Shown here: positions 11,509 through 22,760 of the stretch, piece after piece
Numbering within the stretch: position 1 is the first letter of the stretch
Layout of the letters: each line of letters starts with the position of its first letter
Origin: Enoplolaimus lenunculus
Lineage: Eukaryota; Nematoda; Enoplea; Enoplida; Thoracostomopsidae
Assembly: GCA_030248215.1 (NCBI GenBank)
Contig: JASANG010000424.1
Coordinates: 124,001-188,000 of the forward strand
Direction: 5' to 3'
Length of the DNA: 64,000 nucleotides
Translations under genes and position numbers: made by a program
The notes under the pieces: generated by a model
Seen by the model: only the letters and a program-made list of their open reading frames with translations
Databases searched by the model: none
Told to the model about the DNA's origin: nothing

Positions 11509-12031
11509 TAATCGAACCAGCACACAAACAAAAACGTTTAAGTACCTCGACAAATCCAGCCGAATATTCTGTCAGAATTTTTAGTTCAAATCATTCATTA
11601 AAGAAAGCCACAAATTACGCGTTTAAAAGGCCAAAAATTATTCTTAAAATTGTTCAAAAAAGGAAAAACTTTTTAAAAATTTTGAACAATTTTTATTAAA
11701 TCAAAAACGATATTAAAACTGTACTGATTCAACGCGAAAACCAACCGACAAACAGAGAATATCTTCGACCAATAATGATGTCTTTGTCTAAAAATCTTGA
11801 ACAAAGTTTCTTTGTCACTTTTTTGACGCAAATAAATTACTCTTAAAATATTCTATTTTCGAGTAGAAAAACAAAAAAATGTAACTGAATTTAAATTCAA
11901 AAGCGAATTTCTGTCAAGAAAATATAGTTTCAGTTGAAAACACAGCCGTATTTGTTATAGTTTAAGGTTCAAATTTATCCCACAATAAAGGAATACAGAT
12001 TCTAAGTACTCTCATTAACGTTAACAATTTT

Positions 12032-12258
12032 GGTCCATGTAAAGATCAGGGCGGAACGTTTTTCTGTGGGACTAGAAAAGAGTAAGCTTGAAAGCTTTAG
12101 ACTAGTTTTTTTACTCGGCTTAGCCTTAGGCTTAGGCAAGACTTAGATATATGCTCATTCTTACGCTTAGGCTTAGCATTAGGCGTAGGCTTTACGCTTA
12201 GGCTTAGGCTTAGGAATTTGCGTATAATACTGTTCCGCCCCTGTTATTTACATTGGCC
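12032..12258. mobile_element. Family A MITE with near-perfect 8-bp duplication
   Basis: Ends GGTCCATGTAAAGATCAGGG and CCCTGTTATTTACATTGGCC. Flanks ACAATTTT and ACAATTTG agree at 7 of 8 bases, the hAT-type signature. Contains three blocks of TTAGGC-like hexamers. Confidence 0.8.
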
Positions 12259-12339
12259 ACAATTTGTGAGTTTTATGCACAGCAAAAAAATTTTCATAAG
12301 CTGTGAGACATCTTGTGCTCAAAGCGTCAAGCATACATA

Positions 12340-13533
12340 CAGGGTGTTTCAGAAGTAACTCCCACGACGATCTCTCCCTGAAAAAATCTGTGTTGTAAAA
12401 CTTTACTATAAATACGGAAATTATGCTGAAGTCTCACGCCAGTGGAAAAATCATTTCAACTCAATCCCTCCTATTCGCAAGACGATGACTGATATTATTT
12501 CCAGATTCGAGGACACTGGTAGTGTAGCGGAACGGCTGAGGCCGGGTCGTCCAAGGTCTGCCACAAGTGGGGAGCAGAAAGCTGCATTAAGCGCTGCGGT
12601 ATTCAGGAGCCCCCAGAAGTCAACTCGAAGGACTTCCCTCCAGCTGGGTATTCTCACACTTCCGTTTTTTGCCTTTACAAGGAGCTTAACTTGAAGCCCT
12701 TTCGACCCCGTCTTACCCATGGAATCTCTGATGATGATTTCGATCGCAGAGCCCAGTTTTGTCAGACATTTATGGACATGGTGGAAAGCAGTGCGTTGGA
12801 CCTTGAACGCATTTTGTGGACCGACGAGGCAGTTTTCAAGCTCAATGGTCATGTTAATCGCCATAATTGTTTATTTGTCTGAAGACTATCCACATGTCAC
12901 GATTAGCAAAGAGGTCAACGCCCCTGAAGTCTGTGTTTGGGCCGGAATTTGTTCACACGGCATCGTTGGTCCATTCTTTTTTGGACGGAAATGTCAATAA
13001 AACCAGCTATTTGGAACTTTTATCTGTGAATGTCTACCCGCAAATCGCAACTGAGGACCTTGTTTTCATGCATGACGGAGCCCCAGCTCACTACGCTACC
13101 GAACTCCGCGCTTGGCTGGACGAAAGGTTCCCGAATCGATGGATCGGCCGCAGAGGTACCATCGAGAGGCCAGCTAGGTTACCAGACTTAACTCCGCCTG
13201 ACTTCTTTCTTTGGGGTGTTGCGAAAGAAGATGTTTATGGAAGTAGGGCGAAGGACCCTCAAGAATTGATGACAGAATAAAATCAGCGTTTTCTAAAATT
13301 CCAGTGGACTTATGCGCCAAAGTTTGCCGATCTGTACCATCCGGACTGGAGAAATGCATTCAGCTTGGCGGTGCACAGACAGAGCTGTTCTGAGATCTCT
13401 CGTCGTAATGTAAAGTAAACTTTTAATACTTTTAATACTTGTTTATAATTATACAAAAAACAGGCGAGCTACCTCTGCCCAGTCAACCGATAGTTAGCAT
13501 CAAACAGTCTGTAGTTACTTCTGAAACACCCGG
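12340..13533 (+). mobile_element. DD41D mariner-type transposon, dead but with intact ends
   Basis: Inverted ends CAGGGTGTTTCAGAAGTAAC and, at the right end, AGTTACTTCTGAAACACCCG; TA lies immediately outside both. Length 1,194 bp, normal for a compact IS630-Tc1-mariner element with one transposase. The element class follows from the TA duplication and the DDD triad of the encoded protein. Confidence 0.88.
12391..13280 (+). pseudogene. Mariner-type transposase, frameshifted
   Basis: The N-terminal helix-turn-helix region is visible (VVKLYYKYGNYAEVSRQWKN, then RFEDTGSVAERLRPGRPRSA with the GRPR linker). The catalytic part carries the three expected Asp: ILWTDEAVF, FMHDGAPAHYA and PDLTPPDFFLWG. 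The second and third Asp (HDG and PPD) are separated by 41 residues, hence DD41D rather than DD34D. The reading passes between at least three frames, and no start Met is seen because a stop lies just upstream of the first motif. It therefore cannot make a working enzyme. There are parallel overlapping frames around 12719-13000, so the damage is frameshifts rather than a deletion. Confidence 0.85.
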
Positions 13534-13841
13534 TAGTTGAAAAATGAAGTTGAACGAATCGTATATAAGAATTTGACGTTCGAATCCTTGCTTGAAATTA
13601 GATTTCCGATGAAATATATAAAATATGAAAGAGAAAAGGATTCTAAATTCCTTCAAACTTTGAGTTTGATCAACTCACCAGAGCGTTTTCATCAGTATTA
13701 ATGCGGGGTTCACGTTATAACCGGGGCAGGCGGGACACGGTTTGTCCCGTGTTGATTCGATGTCAACGCTAAAGTTCGGGCTCTTATATAGGGTCAACAG
13801 ACAAAACTCGAACGTCATATGACATTTGCTTACAAACCACC

Positions 13842-13960
13842 GCTCTCAAATGATCAATGTGTACAAATTTTCGAGTTCAACAACTGCAATTGTTTATTAT
13901 TGAGTTTGAAAACCGATTACTAACTGATGATAGTCGATAAACACATTTGAGGAGAATATG
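13842..13960. mobile_element. Family F MITE, partial
   Basis: Shares AACCGATTACTAACTGATGA and ACACATTTGAGGAGAATATG with the fuller copies at 18281-18494 and 33217-33439. Confidence 0.5.
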
Positions 13961-14467
13961 AGCGATTGTTTTAACAAAAAACCACAAAAACTAATGTATA
14001 ATACAAAAATACACCTTTTTTTCTACTGCGCCATAAAAATTTACACGTAAGCGAGTGTTATAATTTCAAAATGCTGTCAAAAATCGTGTAAACATTTTGT
14101 TATTAAGTTTTTTAAGTAATTTTTACACGCCACAAAGTAGTTTTAAGTTAGAAAAGAAATAATGCTAACAACACAACATCTAATGCGCATTTTACTAGGC
14201 AAAATATATACAAAGTTTACGAAAATTTTGTATATACTTAAAATGTAGGTGTTTTACATGTAATACTGATGGCAGTGTTGAAAATTTTGCGAATCAAATG
14301 GTTAATCCTAAAGCTTAAAATGTGTTTCATAGCCAAAAAGCCAGGGTTCCATCGGAATTCCGATTCCGGCTAAAATTCCGGCAAAATTTATCTTTCGATT
14401 CCGACTGAGTGCTGCTACGATGCCGGAATTCTGATTGTTCGGTTATTGAGCTTTTAAGCTGATTGAA
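13961..14467. other. AT-rich spacer
   Basis: No gene or complete repeat seen. A short GC-richer patch at 14350-14440 has repeated CCGGAATTC/ATTCCG motifs (TCGGAATTCCGATTCCGGC), probably a small degraded element. Confidence 0.4.
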
Positions 14468-14783
14468 CTTATTGTAAGTATCCGTTGAATAAAACGTTTA
14501 GCGATAATGCAAAGTTATACTTAGGAATGTACTTTCAAAATTCAGTATGTTTCAAAGTTTCGAACTCATCTTTATTTGGTCCTGTAGTCATTTGTACGCT
14601 ACTAATTAGGGTTTAGGAACTCCATCCGCCAGTGACGGATTCAGGATCCGGGGTAACCACCCCCCATGGATCCGCCATTGCCATCCGCTTGCGGACTCTC
14701 ATTGGTGATACGGACTCCTAATGATCGTGACTCAAAATGGGCACCCTTTCTTATTACACCCTCATCTTATTCGGTCACTACAG
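14468..14783. mobile_element. Family H MITE, 5' truncated, with nested insert
   Basis: Shares TTATACTTAGGAATGTAC, TTTATTTGGTCCTG and the end TTATTCGGTCACTACAG with copies 1 and 2. About 60 extra bases at 14620-14690 (CCGCCAGTGACGGATTC onward) are not in the other copies and look like a later insertion. Confidence 0.6.
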
Positions 14784-15050
14784 TATTGGAATGCAGACTA
14801 ATTTTTTATTATTGGTTGTTCTGGTTTGATTGTATTCGGAAGAACTGACTTGCACAGTATTCGTCGTCACTACATTTGCAAACTATAAATTAAAGATGGT
14901 TTATATGGGATGAAGGATTGTAGAGACGCAATTTGATTGGCTAGTCAAAACAACCGAAGTAAAAAACGCATTGTCTATTTCAGCAGCTGTTTAGTCTGTA
15001 TAATCCGCCAATCAAAGTCAGTTTGCGTTCCAGTAGTTGTTTGGTCTCTG

Positions 15051-15425
15051 TCCCGAACAGCAATTATCGTTTGGGACGTTCCAGTTGCCAATTGGAGCAA
15101 ATAGCTGTTTGGGGCACGACATATACACATATATGAGTAGATTTATTTATATTAAGACAAAATATATTAAATGTATTACGTGCCCCGAACAACAATTATC
15201 GTTTGGCACGTTCCAGTTGCCAATTGGAGCAAATAGCTGTTTGGGGCACAACATATACACACATATACAAGTAGATTCATATACATTGAGACAAAATATA
15301 TTAATTAATGCCCCGAACAGAAATTATCGTTTGGGACGTTCCAGTTGCCAATTGGGGCAAATAGCTGTTTGGGGCACGACATATACACACATATAGGTAT
15401 TTACATTGAGACAAAATATATTAAA
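15051..15425. repeat. Three tandem units of about 130 bp, each with a long inverted repeat
   Basis: TTCCAGTTGCCAATTGG recurs at 15079, 15211 and 15339. Each unit begins (TG)CCCCGAACAG and, after about 42 bases, has CTGTTTGGGGCA, so an 11-12 bp near-perfect stem encloses a constant loop. Units are joined by AT-rich spacers (ACATATACACACATATA, GACAAAATATATTAA). The array ends about 75 bases from the SPFH stop codon, on its 3' side. Confidence 0.85.
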
Positions 15426-15501
15426 TGTAAGAAAACAATATTTCAAGTATAGAGGTCAACTTAAGTCATGTCTTTGCAAACCAGTTCATTTCAACCGCAA
15501 A

Positions 15502-18500
15502 TTAATCCAGATCTGTTGCATTAACAGTCTCGCGTTGCTCAATTTCTTCTGTCGATTCTGCCGTACTTCCGGGAAACATTTTTGGCAGTACGCCAGCGGC
15601 GATTTTAGTCATCGCTTCCATCGGGCTACCAACGATGTAGACCTTATCGCCAGCGCCGGCATTAAACGCCTGCGCGGCAGCCGAAACACTGCTAAGGAGC
15701 GCAAGTTGACGACCGAGTGCGGTCTCTTCTTGCAACCTAGCAGCGTCTCGTCTGCCTTGGGCGATAATACGCTCACGATCTGCATCGCTTTGAGCGCACG
15801 TTGCAATTGTGTCGCGTTCAATGCATGCAGCATCGTAGGCGTTTTTAGCGTCTCCGAGCTGATTCACCCTGTTGGTTCGCATTTGTTCTTCGGCCACTTG
15901 CCGCTGTGTTTCAGCGACCACCAATGCTGTGTTTCGATCAATTTTTGCTTTCGCTTGCTTGTCAAGCTGAAGCTGGACTTCAGGCATCGGCAGAGCGTTG
16001 TTGATGGTTAATTTTGCCACACGGACGCCGTACTCAACCAAATCAGTGTTCAAACTGTCCAAAAGTGTGTCAGTTTGAGCGTTCAAAAAATTTTGAATAG
16101 CGAAATTCATCGTTACCAACGCTCCAACGCCAGGTTCAAACGGCGCCGCCGGAGATGTCTGGACGTCAAACGGCGTCTCCGACAACGTCGTCGTCTCATC
16201 AGGCGCGCTCGGAGTGAGTCTAGACGCCGCGGCGGCGTCTGGACGACGCTTCGAGCGATCCTGACGAGACGCAAGTTTGTCGCTGAAAAACGCGTCATCG
16301 TCTGTCATACAGACGTGTCCGACGCTTTCAGCGAGACAGGATTTAGCGAAACGTAACACCGTACGACGCAGGTTGTCGATGTTACGCGACGCTGAACTGA
16401 TATGAAAATGTTCGTCCTGTTCTGACGCACTCGTGTCGGCGGTGCGTTTCAGTTCCATGACGTTCATCGCTTTGTGTGCCGCCGCTTCTGTGTCCTGAAT
16501 TCGATTACAGAAAATGATAATTTTGACCCACGTAAAGATCACAGGCGGAACGTTTTTCTGCGCGACTGCAATACTGTAAGTTTAAGCTTTAGACTATTTT
16601 TGCTTAGGCTTAGGCTTAGACTACGATATAAGATCACTCTTACAGGTAGGCCAAGGCCGCTCCCATCCAACGGGGGAGGTGCACTGTAGGGCCACTCCCC
16701 CTCGGCTGGTTCTTCCCAAATAGACTCTGTCAAATAGTAAACCATCTTGAATTGCAATTGCAGTGGAACCCCAAAATTATTCGGTGTCCACCGAATATAG
16801 TTTTCTGCGTATGCACGTGAGTGATGCTAAGGCATAGGATTAGGCTTAGGAATATGCTAAATCTACTATTACGGCCCTTTTTATGCACTGGCCAGAATTT
16901 TCTATAATAACTTGCGTATATACATCATTTCACAATTTTTCATATTTTTCTATATCATCATATAATAGTTGCGAAACTATGCAACCTTGCTCTTTACGCA
17001 CAGTATAACTGCACTGTATATTCTAATGAGTTGATTAATCAATTCAGCTAGCGAGTTGGTTATTTCTGAATTAATATCAATAAACATTAGTTTACTCTGG
17101 AGTTGAGTAGATTCTCTCACTCTGAGTTAAGTTGACTCTGGTCGTATCGATTATTAACTAACTCACAATGAATTGAATCAATTCAACATTCTGAGTTCTC
17201 ACAGTCCTAACTCGTACTGGCAAAAAAATACGGTTTTTAACCTTAACACCAAATAAGCTTACAAAAATTTCCCAAAACAACATCGCATCCAAATAGATTA
17301 CCGCGCCGTCTTTGGTTTTGGTTTGCAAATAAATCGCCGGATCTAAACTGCCTTGAGTGACTTGTGGCAGTTCACCGTGAGCTTTCGTCAAACTTGCAAT
17401 ATATTTCGGTACGTCAGTAACAATTCGATCGGTCAAAATTATTTTAGGAACCAATTTGGCAAATTTAAAATTTTCATGACACAAATGATGCTGCATACCG
17501 CCGTTGAGAACGACCGTACGTCCGTTATCAATTGCGATCCCGTCGTACTGATCCGGGATGGTGATCCATTTTTCAGGACCAACTTTAATGTAGAATTGGT
17601 TTAATTTGATAGTGTCTCGAAACTGCATTGTATCACGGATTAAGTGCAATCCTGGCCCGAATATTTTAAACTGTCCATTGTATTCAAATAACGCGATTGT
17701 TCCTTGGTCAACGGTTATGATCGTTAAATCCAGATTGTGTGGCACCTGAACCAACAATTAACAAGGCAATAACGGGTGTTTATTTTTGTGGCCCATGTAT
17801 AGAACACGGCCGGAACAGTAGTATAAGCATATTCCTAAGCCTAAGACCAAGCCTAAGCCTAAGCGCATGGATGAGCCTATTCCTAAGCCTAAGCCTAAGC
17901 CTAAGCCTAAACCTAAGCCTAAGCCTAAACCTAAGCCTAAGCCTAAGCGCAGGGATGAGCTTATTCCTAAACCTAAGCCTAAACCTAAACCTAAGCAAAA
18001 AATTAGTCTAAAGCTTAAACTGACTCTATTATAGCCCTTCCGGAAAACGATCCGGCCCTGTTCTATACATGGGCCATTTTAGTTATCGGATCAACAATTG
18101 TTTGACCAAAAATGGTTTAATTTTGAAAATTTTACCATATTTAGGCTACGATTGAATAATAGTCTCGTTAGCATTCATGCCACTAGTTTATATTTAATTC
18201 GAGTAACTTTTGAACCAGTGAATAAACTTTTAGACAACTGTGTAGACCATTCTATTTATTGATGCAGTTGTTTCCTTTGCTCGTATTCTCAAATGTGTGT
18301 AGTACCTATCACCAGTTGGCGATAGGTCTTGTAACTTTCGAAATAGTGAATGCTCAGGCAAACAGTTTAGCACATTTTTTGCATTTGATGTGCTCTACTT
18401 CTGTATCAATTTAGGGTTCCGCAACTGCAACATTTAGCGATTTTGATAACCTATTACTAACTGACGATAGTTGCAATACACATTTGAGAATATGGACACT

Positions 18501-20301
18501 CATTTCAAACTAATTTGAAAACTTTCGAAACTTTATTGTGATAGTTGCTATAATCATTTAGAAATTTTATACACTGTTTCTGCACATTTCAAGACTGGGG
18601 TTAGGCTTAGTCTTAGGTTTAAGCAAAAGGCTTAAAGCCTTTTTCGAAACAAAAGATCTGAGTGTAAAATCCTGAGCGTGAAATTTGGGATAAAACTGGC
18701 CAAATTCTGAATTGGAGAACACAAATCCAGTATAAAACTACTCGCCTTTTTCTGAAACGAATGAATTTCTTTCAAGCTTCGATAGACGCCCAAAAAGTGA
18801 TAGCCAGGTCCGTAGATTTTAGTTTCAGGTTTGGCAGTCGAATGATCTTCAACCAGCGCAAAATGATTATTGGGTACGACAAATTTAGCCGAATTTGAGT
18901 AGTACAACAGGCATGGAAATGTGACGACAGCGAACGGACAGCAACAGCCGCAGAGTAGGCGACGGACGTCTAACGCAAATTGGCTCGTGTTACCTGGTAT
19001 CATTTGCATCATTTTTTCAATTTCAGCAATTGGTTTGTCTTCTGGTCGATCACAAATCTAAAAGCATTACTGTCTCAGAGTGCCAGATCCCGAGACTACA
19101 CCTTGCGAACATTCTTCCCTGGTGTCGAACACCAAGAACACCCGTCAGAGGTCAGACTTGTGAGTGGATTCAATTGATTCTTAATTTAAAATCAACTCAG
19201 TGGAATTTTCAGTGAACATTACTCCATACAATGGTGTTCAGACATAGACCAGTTATTTCTAAAATTTTCGCTGAAATAAAATTGAAATCACTAGTTCAAT
19301 GTCACGTTGAATTTGTTTAGCCAAGGTAGAATCGAGTTTAAATGTAATTGATTCAAAAATGAATAAAATTTAACTTGAGCCTAAGGTATACTTTACTATC
19401 AAAGACTTAAATCTAATGTGATATTCCAAGTTCATTTGGAAATGTCTGTTTTGCTATAGGTCAATCTATGGCTCTGAGAGTCTTCCATGAACCAATGAAA
19501 ATATCTCTTTTGCTGTAGGCCAATCTATGGGTCTGAGGGCCTTTCATGAACCAATGAAAATATCTCTTTTGCTATAGGCCAATCTATGGCTCCGTAGGGC
19601 CTCCCATGAACCAATGAAAATATCTCTTTTGCTGTAGGCCAATCTATGGCACTGAGGGCCTTTCATGAACCAATGAAAATATCTCTTTTGCTATAGGCCG
19701 ATCTATTGCTCTGAGAGGCTTCCTTGAACCAAAACAGAGGTATTCCGCCAAAACTCTTGCTCGATGCTTAGTTGGAATTTTAAAAATGGGTCATAAGTTT
19801 TACGGTAGAATTTTGCAGAATTTTGATTGGTCGTGTCATCTTTATTTCGGTCAGGCGGTGTTATTGTACCAAAACTATTTGCCAAACGCGCTGCACGATA
19901 CAATTTTTAAAACCACTTATAAATTCACTATCAAAATTATTAAAACCTCTGACAAAAATACTACCAGAGTCGCCGGTTGATTTTCTGACGGACCCGGAAG
20001 CGGACCTACAGTTGCACCCTGGTTCATGGATCATCTACTGACGTGTCACGGTGGGTCACGGATGACATATCGTCACTTGATATCATCTCAGCCGACAAAT
20101 TTCTGGCTATCCATCCAATTTTACCTTATATTGCATTGTAAGTCGGTGTTCAAATTGCCGATAAGCTTCGGTAATATGAACGTCGCGGTCAGCGGCAGAA
20201 TATCTTGTTGTACTTGTGGTTCCAGGCATTGGGTTTGGTCCATGCGTTGAATCTGAATTGACCATTTGGCCCTTTGAATGCGTAAACATCTTCGCTTCCA
20301 T
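15502..20301 (-). CDS. SPFH/Band-7 (stomatin/flotillin-like) membrane-associated protein
   Basis: Exons 20301-20125, 19057-18746, 17745-17263 and 16494-15502 give about 654 residues with every junction in phase 0. Order of parts: a polar N-terminus (MEAKMFTHSKGQMVNSDSTH); a Cys-rich hydrophobic segment (LLCGCCCPFAVVTFPCLLYY) that probably dips into the membrane; a beta-rich unit VPNNHFALVEDHS...YGPGYHFL; a second similar unit VDQGTIALFEYN...FGPGLHLI; the SPFH core with AVIYLDAMLFWEIF joined to DTEAAAHKAMNV and LRRTVLRFAKSCL; then a charged Ala/Gln/Arg helix (AKAKIDRNTALVVAETQRQV, ERERII-like) typical of the coiled tail that drives oligomerisation. A Pro/Ala/Ser/Thr insert (about DAAAASRLTPSAPDETTTLS) interrupts the core. 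Families of this kind form membrane scaffolds. The exon 2 donor appears to be GCGAGT (GC-AG intron): the nearby GT would break phase. Confidence 0.85.
16525..16893. mobile_element. Family A MITE with internal insert
   Basis: Left end GACCCACGTAAAGATCACAG; right end GGCCCTTTTTATGCACTGGC. About 170 bases in the middle (CCAAGGCCGCTCCCATCC to GTGAGTGATGC) are foreign to the family. It lies in SPFH intron 3. Confidence 0.65.
17017..17218. mobile_element. Family B MITE, truncated
   Basis: Starts GCACTGTATATTCTAATGAG; breaks off after AGTCCTAACTCGTACTGG, 45 bases before SPFH exon 3's donor. Confidence 0.6.
17790..18075. mobile_element. Family A MITE with expanded TAAGCC array
   Basis: Ends GGCCCATGTATAGAACACGG and CCCTGTTCTATACATGGGCC are near-perfect inverted repeats. 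The core contains long runs of CCTAAGCCTAAGCCTAAG with CCTAAA variants, more than any other copy. It sits in SPFH intron 2. Confidence 0.85.
18281..18494. mobile_element. Family F MITE
   Basis: Inverted ends CGTATTCTCAAATGTGTGTA and ATACACATTTGAGAATATG, with inner arms CACCAGTTGGCGATAGG and CCTATTACTAACTGACGATAG. Also within SPFH intron 2. Confidence 0.6.
19437..19730. repeat. 59-60 bp minisatellite, five units
   Basis: CAATCTATGG or a one-base variant recurs at 19462, 19521, 19580, 19640 and 19699. Unit core: AATATCTCTTTTGCT(G/A)TAGGC, then CATGAACCAATGAA. It lies in SPFH intron 1. Confidence 0.9.
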
Positions 20302-20392
20302 TGGTATGACAATTTTTCAAATTTGATTTGTTATATTTTAATTTTTTAAAATTAATTTTAAATTTATTACTTCTGATACTTTTGGTTCTGTA

Positions 20393-20586
20393 GACCATGT
20401 ATATATTAAAGATCAGGGGCTGAACGTTTTTTTTCGAAATTGCAATAAAGTATTAAGCTGAAAGCTTTAAATAAACTTTTGCTTAGGCTTAGGTATAAGC
20501 TCAATTTTACGCTTAGGCTTAAGCTTAGGCTTAGGTTTGGAAATATGCTTATATTACTGTAACCGTTCTGTTTTTAATACGTAGGC
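20393..20586. mobile_element. Family A MITE, degraded ends
   Basis: Starts GACCATGTATATATTAAAGA, has TTAGGCTTAAGCTTAGGC and loses the right tip after AACCGTTCTGTTTTTAATAC. It lies just upstream of the SPFH start. Confidence 0.55.
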
Positions 20587-20791
20587 AGGTTCTGGTTTAT
20601 AAAGGTTTTGCACAATTATGCGTTGTTCAAGTAATTCTGAGATATGGCGAATTATTACTAAGCAAGCTTCCGGAATGATAATATTTAATGTGCAGGTAAA
20701 CACACTCTTATTTACAATCAGGTACGATTTACCAATTTGAAAACCAAATCGTTTTAAGACCCCGGATATACCCGCATGGTAAATTGTTCTG

Positions 20792-21043
20792 CATTGTAAA
20801 TTGCAGTGAGTTGATCTTATCTCAGAATGAGTTGAAAAACTCAGTCTGAATTTGGACTATCAGAACTCAGAGTGTTGAGTTTATTTAATTCAGTCTGAGT
20901 TAATTAATCCACTCACCTACAGTCAACTCAACTAAGAGTGAGAATCAAATGATGTGAGAGTGAGTTAATGTTTAGTGATTTTAATTCAGAAATATTTAAC
21001 TCGCTAGCTGAAATGATTAATCGACTCATTGGAATTTACATTG
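20792..21043. mobile_element. Family B MITE
   Basis: Starts CATTGTAAATTGCAGTGAGT; ends TTGGAATTTACATTGTG. Confidence 0.7.
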
Positions 21044-21378
21044 TGTACAAATAGTGTTGAGGCGGATTCAGAAATTTCTGAAGGGGGCGGGCTGGCAAAC
21101 GTTATGAAACGCAATTTTTACTGTATGCTATACATGCCATAGGCAGCGAAAAATTGTAAGGTAGGCTTAGGGACCTTATCATTTTATCGCAAAATTTCTG
21201 AGACAAAAAATTGTTTTTCTAGAAAAAATTCTAAGGTAACCTTGAACCCATGAGTTCGTGAAAGTACAACAAGAAACGTTAATTGACACTCTCCGAGGGG
21301 TAATTCAATTGATAGCCGAAATTTTCAATTGAACTAAAAAATTTTACCTTACAAAATCCTTTATATCCGTTCAAATTG

Positions 21379-21633
21379 CGCTGTAAATTCCAATGAGTTG
21401 ATTAATCAATTCAGCTAGCGAGTTGGTCATTTCTGAATTAATAATAGTAAACATTAACTCTCTGTGTCGAGTTGAGTTGATTCTCACTATGAGTTGAGCT
21501 GACTTTGGGTGAGTTTGTTAATTAACTCAGAATGAATCGAATCGACTCAAAATTAAGAGTTCTGATAGTTCTAACTCAGACTGAGTGATTCAACTCATTA
21601 TGAATTAAAATCAACTCACTGAAATTTACAGTG
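21379..21633. mobile_element. Family B MITE
   Basis: Starts GCGCTGTAAATTCCAATGAG; ends CTGAAATTTACAGTG. Confidence 0.75.
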
Positions 21634-21977
21634 TGCAGATATTTGCAATGGGGATGAATGAAAGCTTGGACGCGCAGAACAATAGTTGAAACTCATCTAA
21701 ATGCAATCCAAAATAAACCAAAAAAGCGTTCAAGACTACTAAAGTTTTACAGTTTGGCAATAATCACAAATATTAATATTGTAACTTCAGTTAATAATCT
21801 TGCTTTAAATAGCTTTTCGACAGTGTTATCAGTTCAAAATTAATTTGAAGATAACAAAGTGATGCGAATGACGTGTTTTCGAATGAATAAGCGCATGACG
21901 TCATTCTGACAAAATCAAAAGTCCATAACGTCATTATGACACCACAAAAAAGCCACAAATCTTTTGACACAATTTTT

Positions 21978-22132
21978 GACCCAAGTTACTTTAAGGGGCG
22001 TCAAGGTTTCTGGTGGGTCCATAAAAGAGATGGTTTAGACTCTAGATTACATTTCTTGCTTAGGCTTAGACTTTGGCTTAGGCTTAAGAATGTGCTTAAT
22101 CTAGTGTTACGCCCCTTACAGTAACACTGGCC
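21978..22132. mobile_element. Family A subfamily 2 MITE
   Basis: Ends GACCCAAGTTACTTTAAGGG and CCCCTTACAGTAACACTGGC; core CTTGCTTAGGCTTAGAC. Confidence 0.7.
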
Positions 22133-22328
22133 CAATTTTTCATAAATTTTAAGTAATTTTAAAGCAGTTTCGTTGCTGAATATAGATTTTTTGTCGTTTA
22201 ATGCAAATTTTGAATAGACAATAGGACGTTTATTAATTAGAAGTAATACCGAACCAATTAGTAAAAGAAAGTTTTAGAAAAATACGAAAGTTGGCTGCAA
22301 AATTGTAATCGAATTTGCGAGTCGTTGC

Positions 22329-22760
22329 ACTGTGAACTGTAATTAGTTGATTAATCAGCTGAACTAGTGAGTTAATTGTTTTTGAATTAATATTATTAAA
22401 TATTAACTCAATATGAGTTGAGTTGATTTTTATTCTGAGTTGAGCCGAAATTCGCTGAGTTGATTTATTATCTCAGAATGAGTTGAATTGAATCAGAGCT
22501 CTGATCGATAGAGTTTAAACGCCCTCGATACGTAATTTGAGCATGGTGCTGTCAAATTTTCGTGCATACAACAAGTTACAATGAGTTGATAATCACCGGA
22601 AAGAACGAAATAGTCATTTCTGGATATGTCTGAGTTTTAAGAACAGTAAACATTAACTCAGTCGGAGCTGATTTAATTTCGGGTGAGTTGATCATAATTG
22701 ACTTCAGAATGAGTTCAATGAATTCAGAATTCTGAGGTGTGAAAGGCCTGATTCAGACTT
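22329..22760. mobile_element. Two degraded family B MITEs
   Basis: Parts at about 22329-22505 (starts CACTGTGAACTGTAATTAGT) and 22573-22760 (starts near GTTACAATGAGTTGATAATC). Neither keeps both ends. Confidence 0.5.

Noticed and set aside
15037-15396. 119-residue frame with repeated CPEQQLSFGTFQLPIGANS
   Set aside because: The protein repeat is only a translation of the 130-bp hairpin repeat; no start context or splice partner supports coding.
16075-16356. Arg-rich frame opposite SPFH exon 4
   Set aside because: Antisense shadow of the GC-rich Pro/Ala/Ser insert of the SPFH exon.
17880-17950. CCTAAGCC arrays as a real interstitial telomere or chromosome end
   Set aside because: The arrays always lie between family A inverted ends in both orientations and are interrupted by variants; no chromosome end is present.
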